Source of the DNA: Patescibacteria group bacterium UBA6489
Lineage (GTDB): Bacteria; Patescibacteriota; Gracilibacteria; BD1-5; UBA6164
Direction: 5' to 3'
Length of the DNA stretch: 16,736 nucleotides
Assembly (NCBI GenBank): GCA_002435385.1
Contig: DJMN01000058.1
Coordinates: forward strand, 4,757-21,492
The notes under the pieces are model-generated. The model was not told the origin of the DNA and did no database searches. It was given only the letters and a program-made list of their open reading frames with translations. This document shows, piece by piece, positions 8,027 through 16,736 of the stretch (the first letter of the stretch is position 1; every line of letters starts with the position of its first letter). The translations under genes and the position numbers were made by a program.

Positions 8027-9660
8027 TCTCTATTATGAAACTCGGCAAAAGTAATCCCTTCATCTTTCAAATATAATGCTAATTCTGCTCAAAGATATCT
8101 CCAATGCCAAGGCTCTATTTCATATCAATCAACATCCAGTCACTTTTGATAAGTATTATGAAAACCATACTTATAAGCATTTTCATTTAACCAATCAAAA
8201 TACATAGATAAAGTCTTATCACTCTTCCATTCTTGATTTGTTGAAGCCTCCCATATATCTACAGCCAGTCAGCTTTGATGTTCACTAAATCAAGCTTTAG
8301 CACAAAGATTATCAGGACATCCTCTATCTTTGATTCCTTTTTGATAACTATAACTTCTATAAGCACTAACTATTTTTAGTTTTGTTCAAAACTTTCTATA
8401 GAAATCTTTGGCTAGTCTTTGTAAATTTTCGTTGGCAACAGATCTAACTGTTTGTCATCATTTTGTATCATCTATATATTCTGAATCAATTTCTTCTAAA
8501 TCATTAGGAACATATCAAAGTTTATTAAAACTAACTTTAGAATTTACAAATTTAGTTATAGAAGAATCTGTTTTCATATCATAAGATTTAATAGAATCCT
8601 TATTTAATAAATTCTTTATAAGTTTTTCTTTTTCTTCACTATCTATAAAATAATATGTTTTATTATTATCAATATTTTCTCATTCATCAGTTGAATAATT
8701 ACCTTCATCTAGTTTTTCATCTACTTCCACTTCTATTTCTTTATCCTCTTTTTCATTTCATAAGAAGTCTAAGATTCGACTTTTTAAGACTTCTCAGTAA
8801 GCATGAATAATATAATTATGTCCAAAATTGTCTAATTCTATAAAATATTTTTCTTCTGCAATAGAATTACTAAAGACTTTTTTTCATTGTTCAAAAGAAA
8901 TAACCTTATCATTGTTTCAATGAATAATCAATGTAGGAACATCTATAAATCTAACTTTTTCAAAAGAAGTAAAAGAATTTCTTAAAAGTAAAAATTTTTG
9001 TACAACAAATCAAAAAACTTTTTCGCTCATATCATAGCGAGATGCTAAAGGAGCAACTAAAACTAATCTAGAAACACTAGGATTTTTAAAAACAAAATCT
9101 GTAGCTACAGCAGTTCATATACTATATCACCAAACAATTACATTTTCATCTTTTAACTCTTTTTCTTTTTTCATATACTCATAAAAAGTCTCTGAAAATT
9201 TATAAACTACATCTTCATAAGGATAACCAGTACTCTTACCATATCAAGGAAAATCATATGAAATTACATTATATCACAAATCTCTCAGATAAATTATTTC
9301 AGAATAAAAAAATGGTAGAGAACCTCAGTTACCATGAAAATAATAAATAGTTTTATCGCTTTTTCAATCAACATATAGACCATTTATATTTTCTCAATCC
9401 TCAGTTTTTATATTAATTTCTTCAAAATCCAGTTCATTCTTTATATATCAACTATTTTCTAAAGTATTGTAACTCACTCATGGAAATGTAAAGTGAGTTT
9501 CTATTCTCTTAGCAAAAATAATTAAAATTAAATAAATAAATAAAAGAAATCAAATCCTATAAAGAATTTTCTTTTTTCTAGAACCTTTTATGGGACTATA
9601 AGTAAGTACTTTTTTTATTTTCTTCCAATTAATATTTTTTCAAATATTTTTTAACTTCAT
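8023..9660 (-). CDS. alpha/beta hydrolase fused to D,D-carboxypeptidase (VanY-like)
   Basis: A 545-residue bifunctional protein. A membrane anchor (about 35-52) is followed by an alpha/beta-hydrolase domain (about 80-300). This has HGNGG (109-113), nucleophile Ser180 in GYSIG, Asp251 in HGNND and His281 in FGHNY, like BEM46/ABHD13-type hydrolases. After an acidic linker (about 300-340) comes a LAS-type peptidase domain (about 370-545) with SAYRSYSYQ (431-439), zinc ligands His461 and Asp468 in EHQSGLAVD, and Glu516/His519 in EPWHW. The second domain should trim the terminal D-Ala from peptidoglycan stem peptides. The anchor puts both domains outside the cytoplasm if the N-terminus is inside. 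No stop or frameshift separates the domains when TGA is read as Gly. The hydrolase substrate is unknown; an ester or amide on the envelope is a guess. Confidence 0.9.
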
Positions 9661-9684
9661 ATTTATTCTTAATAAAAATAATTT

Positions 9685-9714
9685 ATCCCTTTTCTTTTAT
9701 CTTAGAAAAGGGAT
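9685..9714 (-). terminator. intrinsic terminator after the metallopeptidase gene
   Basis: A perfect 11-bp stem (arm ATCCCTTTTCT) with an 8-base loop lies 16 bases past the stop of the minus-strand gene ending at 9731. It is followed on that strand by a T-rich run (ATTATTTTTATT). It separates this gene from the downstream hydrolase-carboxypeptidase. Confidence 0.7.
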
Positions 9715-9730
9715 TATAAGAAAAATCTTT

Positions 9731-11623
9731 TTATTTCAAAATTCTCTCTAAAAAACTTTCAGTTTCTCAGGTATATTTTCATTTATCAGTTATTTCATCA
9801 ACTTCATTTCATATATGCTTATAAAGTTCATAATAATACCTAATAAAATTAGCGAGACTAGTATCTTTAGGTAGATAATAGCCATCTTCATGTTTATAAA
9901 TATATTCAAATAGAAATTCTCAAGCATCTAATTTATTTAAATAAGTATAAATTAGTTTTGTATAAATTTCCATATATTCTTTTTTTAAATTATTATAATT
10001 TTTATCATTTAAATACATAGAAATTTTATCTCTTTTTATTGAAACAATGCCTGATTTAAAAAGTACAATAAGATGAAGTAAACTCTCACAATAATAAGGA
10101 ATAATATCAGTTATATTTCTATATTTTAGTAATCAAATACATCTAATTATATGAGTCATAATAAGCTCTTTTCTAACAGATCAATCTCAATGTAAAAAAT
10201 AGGCAATAAGTCATGAAGTGGTAGCTTTAAATTCCTCTAAATTTTTAAACATACCTGTCTTTTTATTCATCTCAACTTCAGTGTCTAAATCTCCCCAAAG
10301 CATATGTCCAAGTTCATGTCATATAGTTTCAATTTCATAAACTGTGTAAAAAATCTTATCTTCTCAAAACAAAAATTTTCTATATTTATGTAACAATGTA
10401 CTTTCCATAGTTTCCTTTTGCAATCTCATAAAAGGCTCTTCCCTCTTAGACTTCAAAACATAATCAGGAAAAGCAAATATTTTTTTCCCATATTTTTCAC
10501 TAATAATCTCATCATTTGGAACAACTTGAGCTGAATATATACCAGTAAAAAAACAACCATAATAAAAAATAGGAGAACTAATATTCAATTGAACTCTATT
10601 TAAATTTTTTATAGTAAAATCATAAATTTCATTATAACTATCTCTTCAAATATCTTCATAAAAACCATTAAACATTCATAATATATTATCAAAGATTTCT
10701 GTATTTAGTACATCTCTATTTCTTAACCTAAAATCCCATTCAGGAGATACTGCTTTTCTATATTTATCAGCATAATATTCTAAAGGATGAGCAATTTGAA
10801 AAGGAGAAGTTATCTTCATCCAATTTTCATCAACTTTTCTCCATTTTACAATTAGATTATCTTTTGCATCAAAAGCTTCTTTTATAGATGTTAAATAATT
10901 TACATAAGCTTCTTTTTGAGCATAAACTTCATCCTCAAGTTTTGATAAATTCTTTATAAATTTATCAAATCTCAATACTATTTCTCAAACTTCTTTTTTA
11001 AAAGCTTCACTATATGTTTTCACTTTGTAATTTTTATCTTTTCAAACTAAAACACTATAACTTCTATCTGCAGGATTTCACTTCTCATCTAATTCAAATA
11101 GATTATTTTCTCCTAAAAAATTCATTATAGCTTCCATATCTCAGTTAAAATCTTTTTCTAAATTTTTATTTACACTATTAACTATATGATCATTCCAAAC
11201 TTTATAAAAATCTCCAAAAGCACTTCATACCAAATGAACACCTTTAATAATTTGAAGATAAAAAGGTGTTAAAAGGTTTTCTTTTTCAACTTGATTAATT
11301 ATTTCTTCATGTATTCTTAAATGATAATCTTGAACAAAATCATAAGACTTCTCCAAAATATCATTAGACTCCTTTTCACTAAATTCATTCTTTTCTAAAA
11401 ATATTTTCAAAGAAGTTTCTCTAAAATCTACGATCCTAGAAAAAGCAATGAATCTAGTTTCTTTAGTATTTTCTAGACCAATATGTTTTAGGAAATAACT
11501 TAAGATATCTTTGGCCTCTCAATCTCAGTCAATTCATTTAGATAAGTCATTTAGTCCCTTTTGTTTTCTATTATATATAGTAATAATTTTTTTTATATTT
11601 TTTTCCATTTCTTTTTTATTCAT
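9731..11623 (-). CDS. HExxH zinc metallopeptidase, dipeptidyl peptidase III-like (M49-like)
   Basis: A 630-residue soluble protein with no signal peptide. The zinc site is HELGH at 436-440 in ETIGHELGHMLWGD. A likely third ligand is a Glu of LEEFKATTSG (463-464), recalling the EEaKAd motif of bacterial relatives of dipeptidyl peptidase III. The long, mostly helical region before the active site also fits that family, whose members remove dipeptides from the N-termini of short peptides. The assignment to M49 rests on these motifs and on size, and is uncertain; another gluzincin family is possible. In an organism of reduced biosynthesis it might recycle peptides taken from its host, which is inference. 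Translation could begin at Met1 or Met6. Confidence 0.7.
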
Positions 11624-11839
11624 GATAACAGTTATTTATTAATAATTATTTAATTTTTTCTACATAATATACCCCCATCAACTCATTTTTCAGTATTTCT
11701 ATTGCAAAGGGAAGAAATTTTTATTAGACATTATTATCTATATTTATTCTCTTTCCATAAATAAATTATATTTACTATTTTAATTTAACAAATTTTTAGT
11801 AAAATAAAAATGTATTTTTAATAAATAACTACATTTATT

Positions 11840-12469
11840 ATGATAAACAAATCTCTCTTTGAAGAAATAAGAAATTCAAAATCAAAAGTTTTAGTTGTTA
11901 CAAAATATTGGGACTCAAAAATAACAGATAAAATAGTAAAAAAACTAACACATAAATATGGTGATATAATTTACTGATTCTGAGAAAATAGGATAGAAGA
12001 CTTGATTCTAAAAAACATAAATAGAGAAAATATGCATTTTATCTGAAATATCCAATCAAAAAAAATAGAAAAAATAGTTACATTTTGCTGAACTATCCAT
12101 TCATTAGAAAAATTAAAACATGCAAAACTAATAGATGAACATTCTAAAAAATTCCAAGTAAAAACAAAAGTATTTCTTCAAATAAATCTAGATCCAACAA
12201 AACCATCTGGATTAACAGAGATTGAACTTTCAACACTTATAAAAGATATGGAAAATCTAGAAAATGTAGAGATTTTATGAATTTCTTGAATCTGAGCATG
12301 AATTTTTACACAAAAGGAAAAACAAGAAGAATTTGATTTTTTAAAAAGACTTAGAGATACTTATTTGCCTTGAAAACTAATTTCAGCTTGAACAAGTAGA
12401 GACTATAAATTTGCTTTAAAAAATGAGATAGAAGTCTTAAGAATTGGAAGAAAGATTTTAGAAGATTAA
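11840..12469 (+). CDS. yggS: YggS/PLPBP-family pyridoxal phosphate homeostasis protein
   Basis: A 209-residue single-domain protein, slightly short for the family (about 220-235). It aligns through its whole length: VLVVTKYW with the PLP-binding Lys22, GENRIEDL, HFIGNIQSKKI, IHSLEKL, LQINLDPTKPSGL, LGISGIG, ISAGTSRDYKFAL and the phosphate-binding VLRIGRKI. The family binds PLP in a type III TIM barrel without catalysing a reaction and buffers free PLP. Nearly all conserved glycines, such as those in GENR, GNIQ and AGTS, are TGA codons. It ends 14 bases from the convergent mnmA stop. The ATG has an AT-rich leader. Confidence 0.9.
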
Positions 12470-12483
12470 AAAATTTTTCTTCA

Positions 12484-13581
12484 CTACTCAATCACCCCAC
12501 TAATCACCAATTCATCACCTAAATAAATGGCACAAATCTGACCACTAGCTATAGCTCTCTGCTTATCTTTAAACTTAACTAAAAATTTATCCTCTCAATA
12601 CTTCTCTACAACTACATCCTGATCTCTCTGCCTATATCTAATCTTAGCTTTGACTTTCAAGGGAAAGTGAAAATCATTTCTTCATAAAAAATGTAAATAA
12701 CTCATTACAAGCCTATCATCATACAAATTCATATCATCTTTAGTCCCAACAACTATTTCATTTTTCTCTATATCCTTCCTTACCACAAAAACAGGCTCTT
12801 TTTGACCTCACAAATCAAGCCCCTTCCTCTGACCAATAGTATAATAATAAACTCATTTATGCTTTCACAAAACCTTACCTGACGTATCAACTATATTTCA
12901 TTCCTTAGGCTCTATTTTCTTTTCTAAAAATTTATCAAAATCAACTTTTCATACAAAACAAATTCCCTGACTATCTTTCCTATCTGCATTCGGTAATCAA
13001 GCTTCTCTAGCAATTTTTCTAACTTCACTTTTTTTTAAATTTCAAATAGGAAATAAAGCTTTAGATAATTGTCTCTGATTTAAGCCAGCAAGGAAATAAG
13101 ACTGATCCTTATTTTCATCTACTCATTTTAGTAAATGATATGTTTTATCTCAACCTCACCCCCTAACCCCCTCTCCTGCAGGAGAGGGGGGAGTTGATTC
13201 TTCTATCCTAGCATAATGACCAGTAGCAACTTTATCATAACCAAAGTCCAAAGCTTCTTCTAAAAATACTTTAAATTTTATTTCACTATTACACATTATA
13301 TCAGGATTTGGAGTAATTCCCTTTTTATATCACTCATACATATAATCAAGTACTTTTTCCTCATATTCATCTCTATAATCAAAAATCAAAAAAGGTATAT
13401 CTAGATATTTTGCGACCTCTTTAGCGACTTTTATATCTTGTCTAGTTGTACATGTATCAGAACTCTCATCCATATAATTTATCATAAAACCAGCAGTAAC
13501 ATCATGTCACTGCTTTTTTAGTAAATAAGCAGAAACTGCACTATCTACTCATCCAGATAATCAAACTAGTATTTTTTGCAT
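12484..13581 (-). CDS. mnmA: tRNA-specific 2-thiouridylase MnmA with an in-frame palindromic insertion
   Basis: A 365-residue enzyme that transfers sulfur to U34 of tRNA Lys, Glu and Gln. The ATP-binding PP-loop is LVGLSGGVDSAVSAY (5-19). Catalytic Cys97 lies in NPDIMCNSEIKF and Cys208 in DSQGICFVG, separated by the family signatures ATGHYARI (119-126) and KDQSYFLAGL. The C-terminal beta domain is complete. Residues 131-143 (PPSPAGEGVRGGG) are encoded by the 39-bp palindromic element, inserted in the loop just after GHYARIE, a naturally variable position. Thirty-nine bases preserve the frame, and the TGA inside the element reads as Gly. All catalytic residues remain, so the enzyme is probably active. 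The gene starts 19 bases after the KAP NTPase stop on the same strand, which suggests co-transcription. Confidence 0.95.
13152..13190 (-). repeat. GC-rich palindromic element, copy B (inside mnmA)
   Basis: Identical over all 39 bases to 759-797, in the opposite orientation on the genome. Read in the mnmA sense it encodes roughly Pro-Pro-Ser-Pro-Ala-Gly-Glu-Gly-Val-Arg-Gly-Gly-Gly. Sequence identity stops exactly at both edges of the 39-bp unit: the flanks of the two copies are unrelated, which is what insertion of a discrete element would leave. No target-site duplication is obvious. Confidence 0.9.
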
Positions 13582-13600
13582 TGTATTTTTATTTAAAATT

Positions 13601-14890
13601 TTATATATTAAAGTTCTCTAACATATCAAAATGATATTTTAAAAGCTTTTTTCTTCATTCATATGATGTATCATATCAATACCTATTATAATATTTAACA
13701 GATATTTCAGGTGATAATTCTTCATCATAAATAAAATCTATTTCTTCATTAAGCTTTTTATCATCAGAGATATTACTTAAATCTAAAAATTCTAATAAAT
13801 CTTCTTTTTTTGATTTTCACTCTCTCATAACTCTGTAAAGATTATTATCAAAGCACTTTATAAAGATAATAATTAAAACTGTTTTTATAAAATATAATCT
13901 CTCTCATTTTATCTTCCGAAAAATAATCAAATCATTAAATATTTTCTCTATCTGCCTTAGTGTTAAAGAATATTTCTCCGAAATAAACAATAATAGATTT
14001 CCTAAAAATTCTATTCAAATAGAATCTTTTTTTTTATTAAAAATACCATCATTTTTAACAAACAAATAATCTATATATTTTTTCATATCTCAACCTATTT
14101 CATTAATTTCCTTAGGTAATATAGTTTCTATATCAATAAACTTTTGTAAATAGACCGTAGAATCAATATTTCAATAAATTTTTTCTATATATTTTTCTAT
14201 CTGCTCCTTATTTATACCAAGAACAAAGTAAAGACCTTTTATGTCAAAAAAATGCTTAATCCTTTCAAGTAACCTTAATGCAAAGTCAGGTCTACATCTA
14301 TCTAATTCATCAATTATAAAAACAAGTTGTTTTCTTTCAGCCTCTATTACTTCTTCCAAAGTTTTCCTAAAATCTAATATTTCACTCTCTTTATTTGAGT
14401 AACTCTCTAACTTCTTTCAAACCTCATTTGCAATATCTCATTCCAACAAGTTTTCCCAATCATTACTAATTTGTTCACTATCTCACTTCATAATCCATCT
14501 AACTCAAACCTTTCAAGCTAACGGTAAAATTCATTTCAATATATTTTTTCACTTCTCTTTTATTTTTTCTTTAATACCTTTATCACTAAATACATTTGAT
14601 ACCTCCCCTAAAAGAGCAATAAAAGGGTCTTCTATATAATCATTCTTGAAAGAGTTAAAATAAATTGTATTCAACTCCCTATCATTTTTTAAATAGTTAT
14701 TCCATCTCTTTAAAAAATCAGTTTTTCACTCTCCCCATTTCGCATTTATTGAAATAACCAATGATTCATTCTCAGAATTTATTATCAAATTAGCTAATCA
14801 CTCTCAAAAAGATTTTCTCTTCAAAATATCTGTATCATCATCAAAACTTATACAATCATCCACCTCTCTTGCTTGACTTATCTTCACCAT
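13601..14890 (-). CDS. KAP-family P-loop NTPase
   Basis: A 429-residue protein with Walker A WGEGKT (52-57, Lys56/Thr57) and Walker B LVFIIDELDRCRP (189-201, Asp194/Glu195), followed by the sensor strand YFVLGIN. The WGxGKT and DELDRC motifs and their spacing identify the KAP group of STAND-related NTPases, named for Kidins220 and the phage-exclusion protein PifA. KAP proteins often carry membrane helices between the Walker motifs. Here the intervening segment is short and only weakly hydrophobic (about 118-130), so the protein may be cytosolic or peripherally attached. Some bacterial members act in phage defence, but the mnmA neighbourhood gives no support for or against that. The conserved Gly before the Walker A Lys is a TGA codon. 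Confidence 0.88.
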
Positions 14891-15046
14891 AATTAATATA
14901 CAAATTATAAATAATCATTTATCCCCTTAAATTTATTTACATTTAAAAATAAATCAATAAAATCTTATCTAGTGTATAAAGAAACAGCTTGTTAACAGAG
15001 GGGTTTAACCCTTTGAAAAATAATTTTATATGATAAAAACAAAAAA

Positions 15047-15622
15047 ATGAGTAAATTAAAATGAACAAAAACAGAACAAAACCTTCTAAAATCATTTGCA
15101 TGAGAATCTCAAGCAAGAATGAGATATGACTACTTTGCTAAAGTTGCAAAAAAAGAAGGACTAGAACAAATTTCAGAAATATTCACAGAAACTGCATTAA
15201 ATGAGAAAGAACATGCAAAAAGATTTTTCAAGTTCTTAGAATGAAGAGACGTGGAAATAACTGCAACATATCCAGCATGAAAAATATTAACAACTCTAGA
15301 AAATCTAAAATCATCATACAAATGAGAAAATGAAGAATGGACAGAACTGTACCCCGAATTTGCGAAAATTGCAAAAAAAGAATGATTTAAAGAAATAGCA
15401 ATAGCATTTGAAAAAATAGCAGAAGTAGAAGAAGCACATGAAAAAAGATTTAAAAAACTATATAAAAATCTTGAAGACTGAAAAGTATTTGAAAGAAAAT
15501 GAGAAATCACTTGGAAATGTAGAAATTGTTGATATCTACACAGTTGAAAAAAAGCACCTAAAAAATGCCCAGCTTGCCTACATTCACAATCATATTTCCA
15601 AATCAAAGAAGATAATTACTAA
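15047..15622 (+). CDS. rbr: rubrerythrin (diiron peroxidase)
   Basis: A 191-residue protein of standard length. The ferritin-like diiron domain has ligand motifs ESQARMRY (20-27), ALNEKEHAKRF and AEVEEAHEKRF. The C-terminal rubredoxin-like knuckle has WKCRNCGYLH and KCPACLHS, giving the CxxC pairs that bind the second iron. It reduces hydrogen peroxide in the cytoplasm, as expected for an anaerobe or microaerophile. Ten of its eleven glycine codons are TGA, including the Gly after CRNC. A GGGTTTAACCC palindrome at 15001-15011, 36 bases upstream, could be an operator. A secreted protein gene follows 21 bases later. Confidence 0.95.
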
Positions 15623-15643
15623 AAGTAACTTAAAATAAAAAAT

Positions 15644-16462
15644 ATGAAAAACCTAAAATTTATACTTCTCCTTCTCTTCGTAATTCCCTTAACACAGACA
15701 CATGCCGAAGAAGAAGAAAACATCTGTGAAACAAAAAAATGATTTGAAATATATGAATGTAGAGTAAAAGCTATATGTGACGATGAAGAAACAGGATACA
15801 AAGTAGAAAAGATAACATACAATCCAGAAGATGAATATGAAGAACCAGAAGGATTTGAGTCATTCAAAGAAGCCAAAGAAATATATAGAAAAAACATGTG
15901 ATACATCTACAAATGCAACCTAATACAAACTCAGAAAAATACTCTAAAGTTAATGAAAAAACTTATAAAAGATGAAAAAACATGAGAACTAGATAGTCGT
16001 ATATGAGAGAAAATAAAAAACAGAGAAAAAGAACTAGATAGAATGGCGTGACAAATTCCATGCAGTCTAACTGAAAAAGACAGTATACAAAATAAGTTTA
16101 ATCTACTCAAAGAAACAACCTATGAGATGTGTAGATATATAAATTACTTAGAATATCTAAAACTCTATGCTAAAGACCTTGGAAATGCCAAAGAATGAGA
16201 GGATGAAGAAAAATACGAAGTCACATATCTATGAAAAAGAATAGTTAACTTTTTATATGAAATAGAAGATGAAAAAGAACACACATACAAAGTCTATCCC
16301 ATAGCATACTACGCATACAGTGACTATGAAAATAACTTCCCAGTCCACTTTTTACTAGAAATAATAAAAGAAGATTTTATTATTTTAAGAAAAAATTTAT
16401 ATGCAACACTTATGCCAATCGCACAAGTATGATATAAAGCAGTTAATGCAATGAGTTACTAA
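15644..16462 (+). CDS. secreted protein of unknown function with six cysteines
   Basis: A 272-residue protein, family not recognised. A signal peptide (1-21: KNLK positive start, LLLLFVIPL core, cleavage after THA) is followed by an acidic EEEE start of the mature chain. Six cysteines (in NIC, YEC, KAIC, YKC, IPC and EMC) would allow three disulfide bonds outside the cytoplasm. The middle (about 95-140) is strongly charged and helical; the C-terminal third is richer in aromatic residues. No lipobox and no second clear membrane segment are seen. It lies 21 bases after rubrerythrin with no terminator between, so the pair is probably one operon, ended by the palindrome at 16466. No functional link to oxidative stress is shown by its sequence. 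Confidence 0.75.
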
Positions 16463-16465
16463 AAT

Positions 16466-16519
16466 TTAAAACAAAAAAAATAATACAATATTAATATTGT
16501 ATTATTTTTTTTGTTTTAA
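16466..16519. terminator. perfect 54-bp palindromic bidirectional terminator
   Basis: Every base pairs across a central point between 16492 and 16493. The outer arms are runs of A (left) and T (right), interrupted by one C/G, and the inner arm is TAATACAATATT. It starts 3 bases after the secreted protein's stop and lies just before a convergent reading frame. Each strand ends in a long U-run, so it should stop transcription from both sides. Confidence 0.8.
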
Positions 16520-16525
16520 TAAAGA

Positions 16526-16648
16526 TTACTCAGCGTCTTTATCATCAGCATCAACATCAACATCAGCATCAACATCAGCATCAACATCAACATCAACATC
16601 AACATCAACATCAGCATCAACATCAGCATCAACATCAGCATCCAGCAT
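16526..16648 (-). CDS. possible C-terminal end of an acidic repeat protein (partial or frameshifted)
   Basis: On the minus strand the hexanucleotide repeat reads as alternating Asp-Val and Asp-Ala and ends DDKDAE before a TAA at 16526-16528. This is followed by the bidirectional terminator, as expected for a real gene end. Going upstream, the frame meets a TAA at 16661-16663, giving only about 40 codons from an ATG at 16648. A different minus-strand frame stays open from there to the window edge and is also Asp/Glu-rich (HEDDDENDE). A frameshift or assembly error near 16643, where CATC is followed by an extra C, may split one acidic protein. The family is unknown. Confidence 0.3.
   Translation of the reverse strand: MLDADVDADVDADVDVDVDVDVDADVDADVDVDADDKDAE
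16541..16642. repeat. ATCAAC/ATCAGC hexanucleotide tandem repeat
   Basis: About seventeen 6-base units alternate irregularly between ATCAAC and ATCAGC, then give way to imperfect CAT-rich sequence up to the window end. The units keep codon phase and on the minus strand encode Asp-Val/Asp-Ala. Such slippage-prone repeats are common assembly break points, and the window ends about 95 bases later. Confidence 0.85.
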
Positions 16649-16736
16649 CAGCAAGTGTCATTATCAAGCAGCGCCATCGTTATCATTTCATCATTCTCAT
16701 CATCATCCTCATGATCATTATCATCACCACTACTGC

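Noticed and set aside
13152..13190. mnmA as a pseudogene disrupted by an insertion
   Set aside because: The insertion is a multiple of three, contains no stop under code 25, falls in a variable loop, and all catalytic and structural motifs on both sides remain in one frame.
15130..15606. 158-codon minus-strand ORF, the longest frame under the standard code
   Set aside because: It lies wholly opposite rubrerythrin, is composed of low-complexity Ser/Phe/Leu-rich sequence from the A-rich sense strand, and matches no family.
15619..15906. 95-codon minus-strand ORF
   Set aside because: It is antisense to the signal peptide and N-terminus of the secreted protein, whose features are far better.
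16541..16642. CRISPR-like array
   Set aside because: The unit is only six bases with no spacers; it is a simple coding tandem repeat. No other repeat-spacer pattern and no cas gene were seen.

Overview
Organism. Every reading frame in this AT-rich window is interrupted by TGA but becomes a complete, recognisable protein when TGA is read as glycine (genetic code 25). TGA falls on invariant glycines, for example the response regulator motif MMPNTD-G-F, the sortase F-G-HSS, the histidine kinase GTGLGL box, the PP-loop SGGVDS and the rubrerythrin CRNC-G-Y knuckle. Only Candidatus Absconditabacteria (SR1) and Gracilibacteria (BD1-5/GN02) of the Candidate Phyla Radiation are known to use this code, so the window is almost certainly from one of them. 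Standard-code ORF calling breaks these genes into fragments. Starts almost never have a Shine-Dalgarno sequence and instead follow A/T-rich leaders.

Layout. 1-1258 (minus): a NUDIX hydrolase followed by a metallo-beta-lactamase-fold protein that has lost its metal ligands, with a GC-rich palindromic element between them. 1259-3304 (plus): a promoter region, a membrane-anchored sortase, a small membrane protein and a stand-alone receiver. 3319-5846 (minus): a FIST sensory protein and a soluble PAS histidine kinase, convergent with the receiver across a shared bidirectional terminator, so FIST, kinase and receiver probably form one signalling pathway. 6188-8026 (plus): a 612-residue short-chain dehydrogenase with three copies of a 30-residue repeat inserted in the Rossmann fold and a long helical tail. 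8023-11623 (minus): an unusual fusion of alpha/beta hydrolase and D,D-carboxypeptidase, and an HExxH metallopeptidase resembling dipeptidyl peptidase III. 11840-12469 (plus): a YggS-family PLP-homeostasis protein. 12484-14890 (minus): a KAP-family P-loop NTPase followed by mnmA. 15047-16462 (plus): rubrerythrin and a secreted cysteine-containing protein, closed by a perfect 54-bp palindrome. 16526-end (minus): a hexanucleotide repeat encoding an Asp-Val/Asp-Ala tract.

Most striking observation. A 39-bp GC-rich palindromic element occurs twice with identical sequence, 12 kb apart and in opposite orientation. One copy is intergenic. The other lies in frame inside mnmA, adding 13 residues to a loop without breaking the protein, and it contains a TGA codon that is harmless only under code 25. 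This resembles the in-frame Rickettsia palindromic elements and suggests a mobile, protein-tolerated repeat in a recoded CPR genome. No CRISPR array, tRNA, rRNA, transposase or phage gene was seen.
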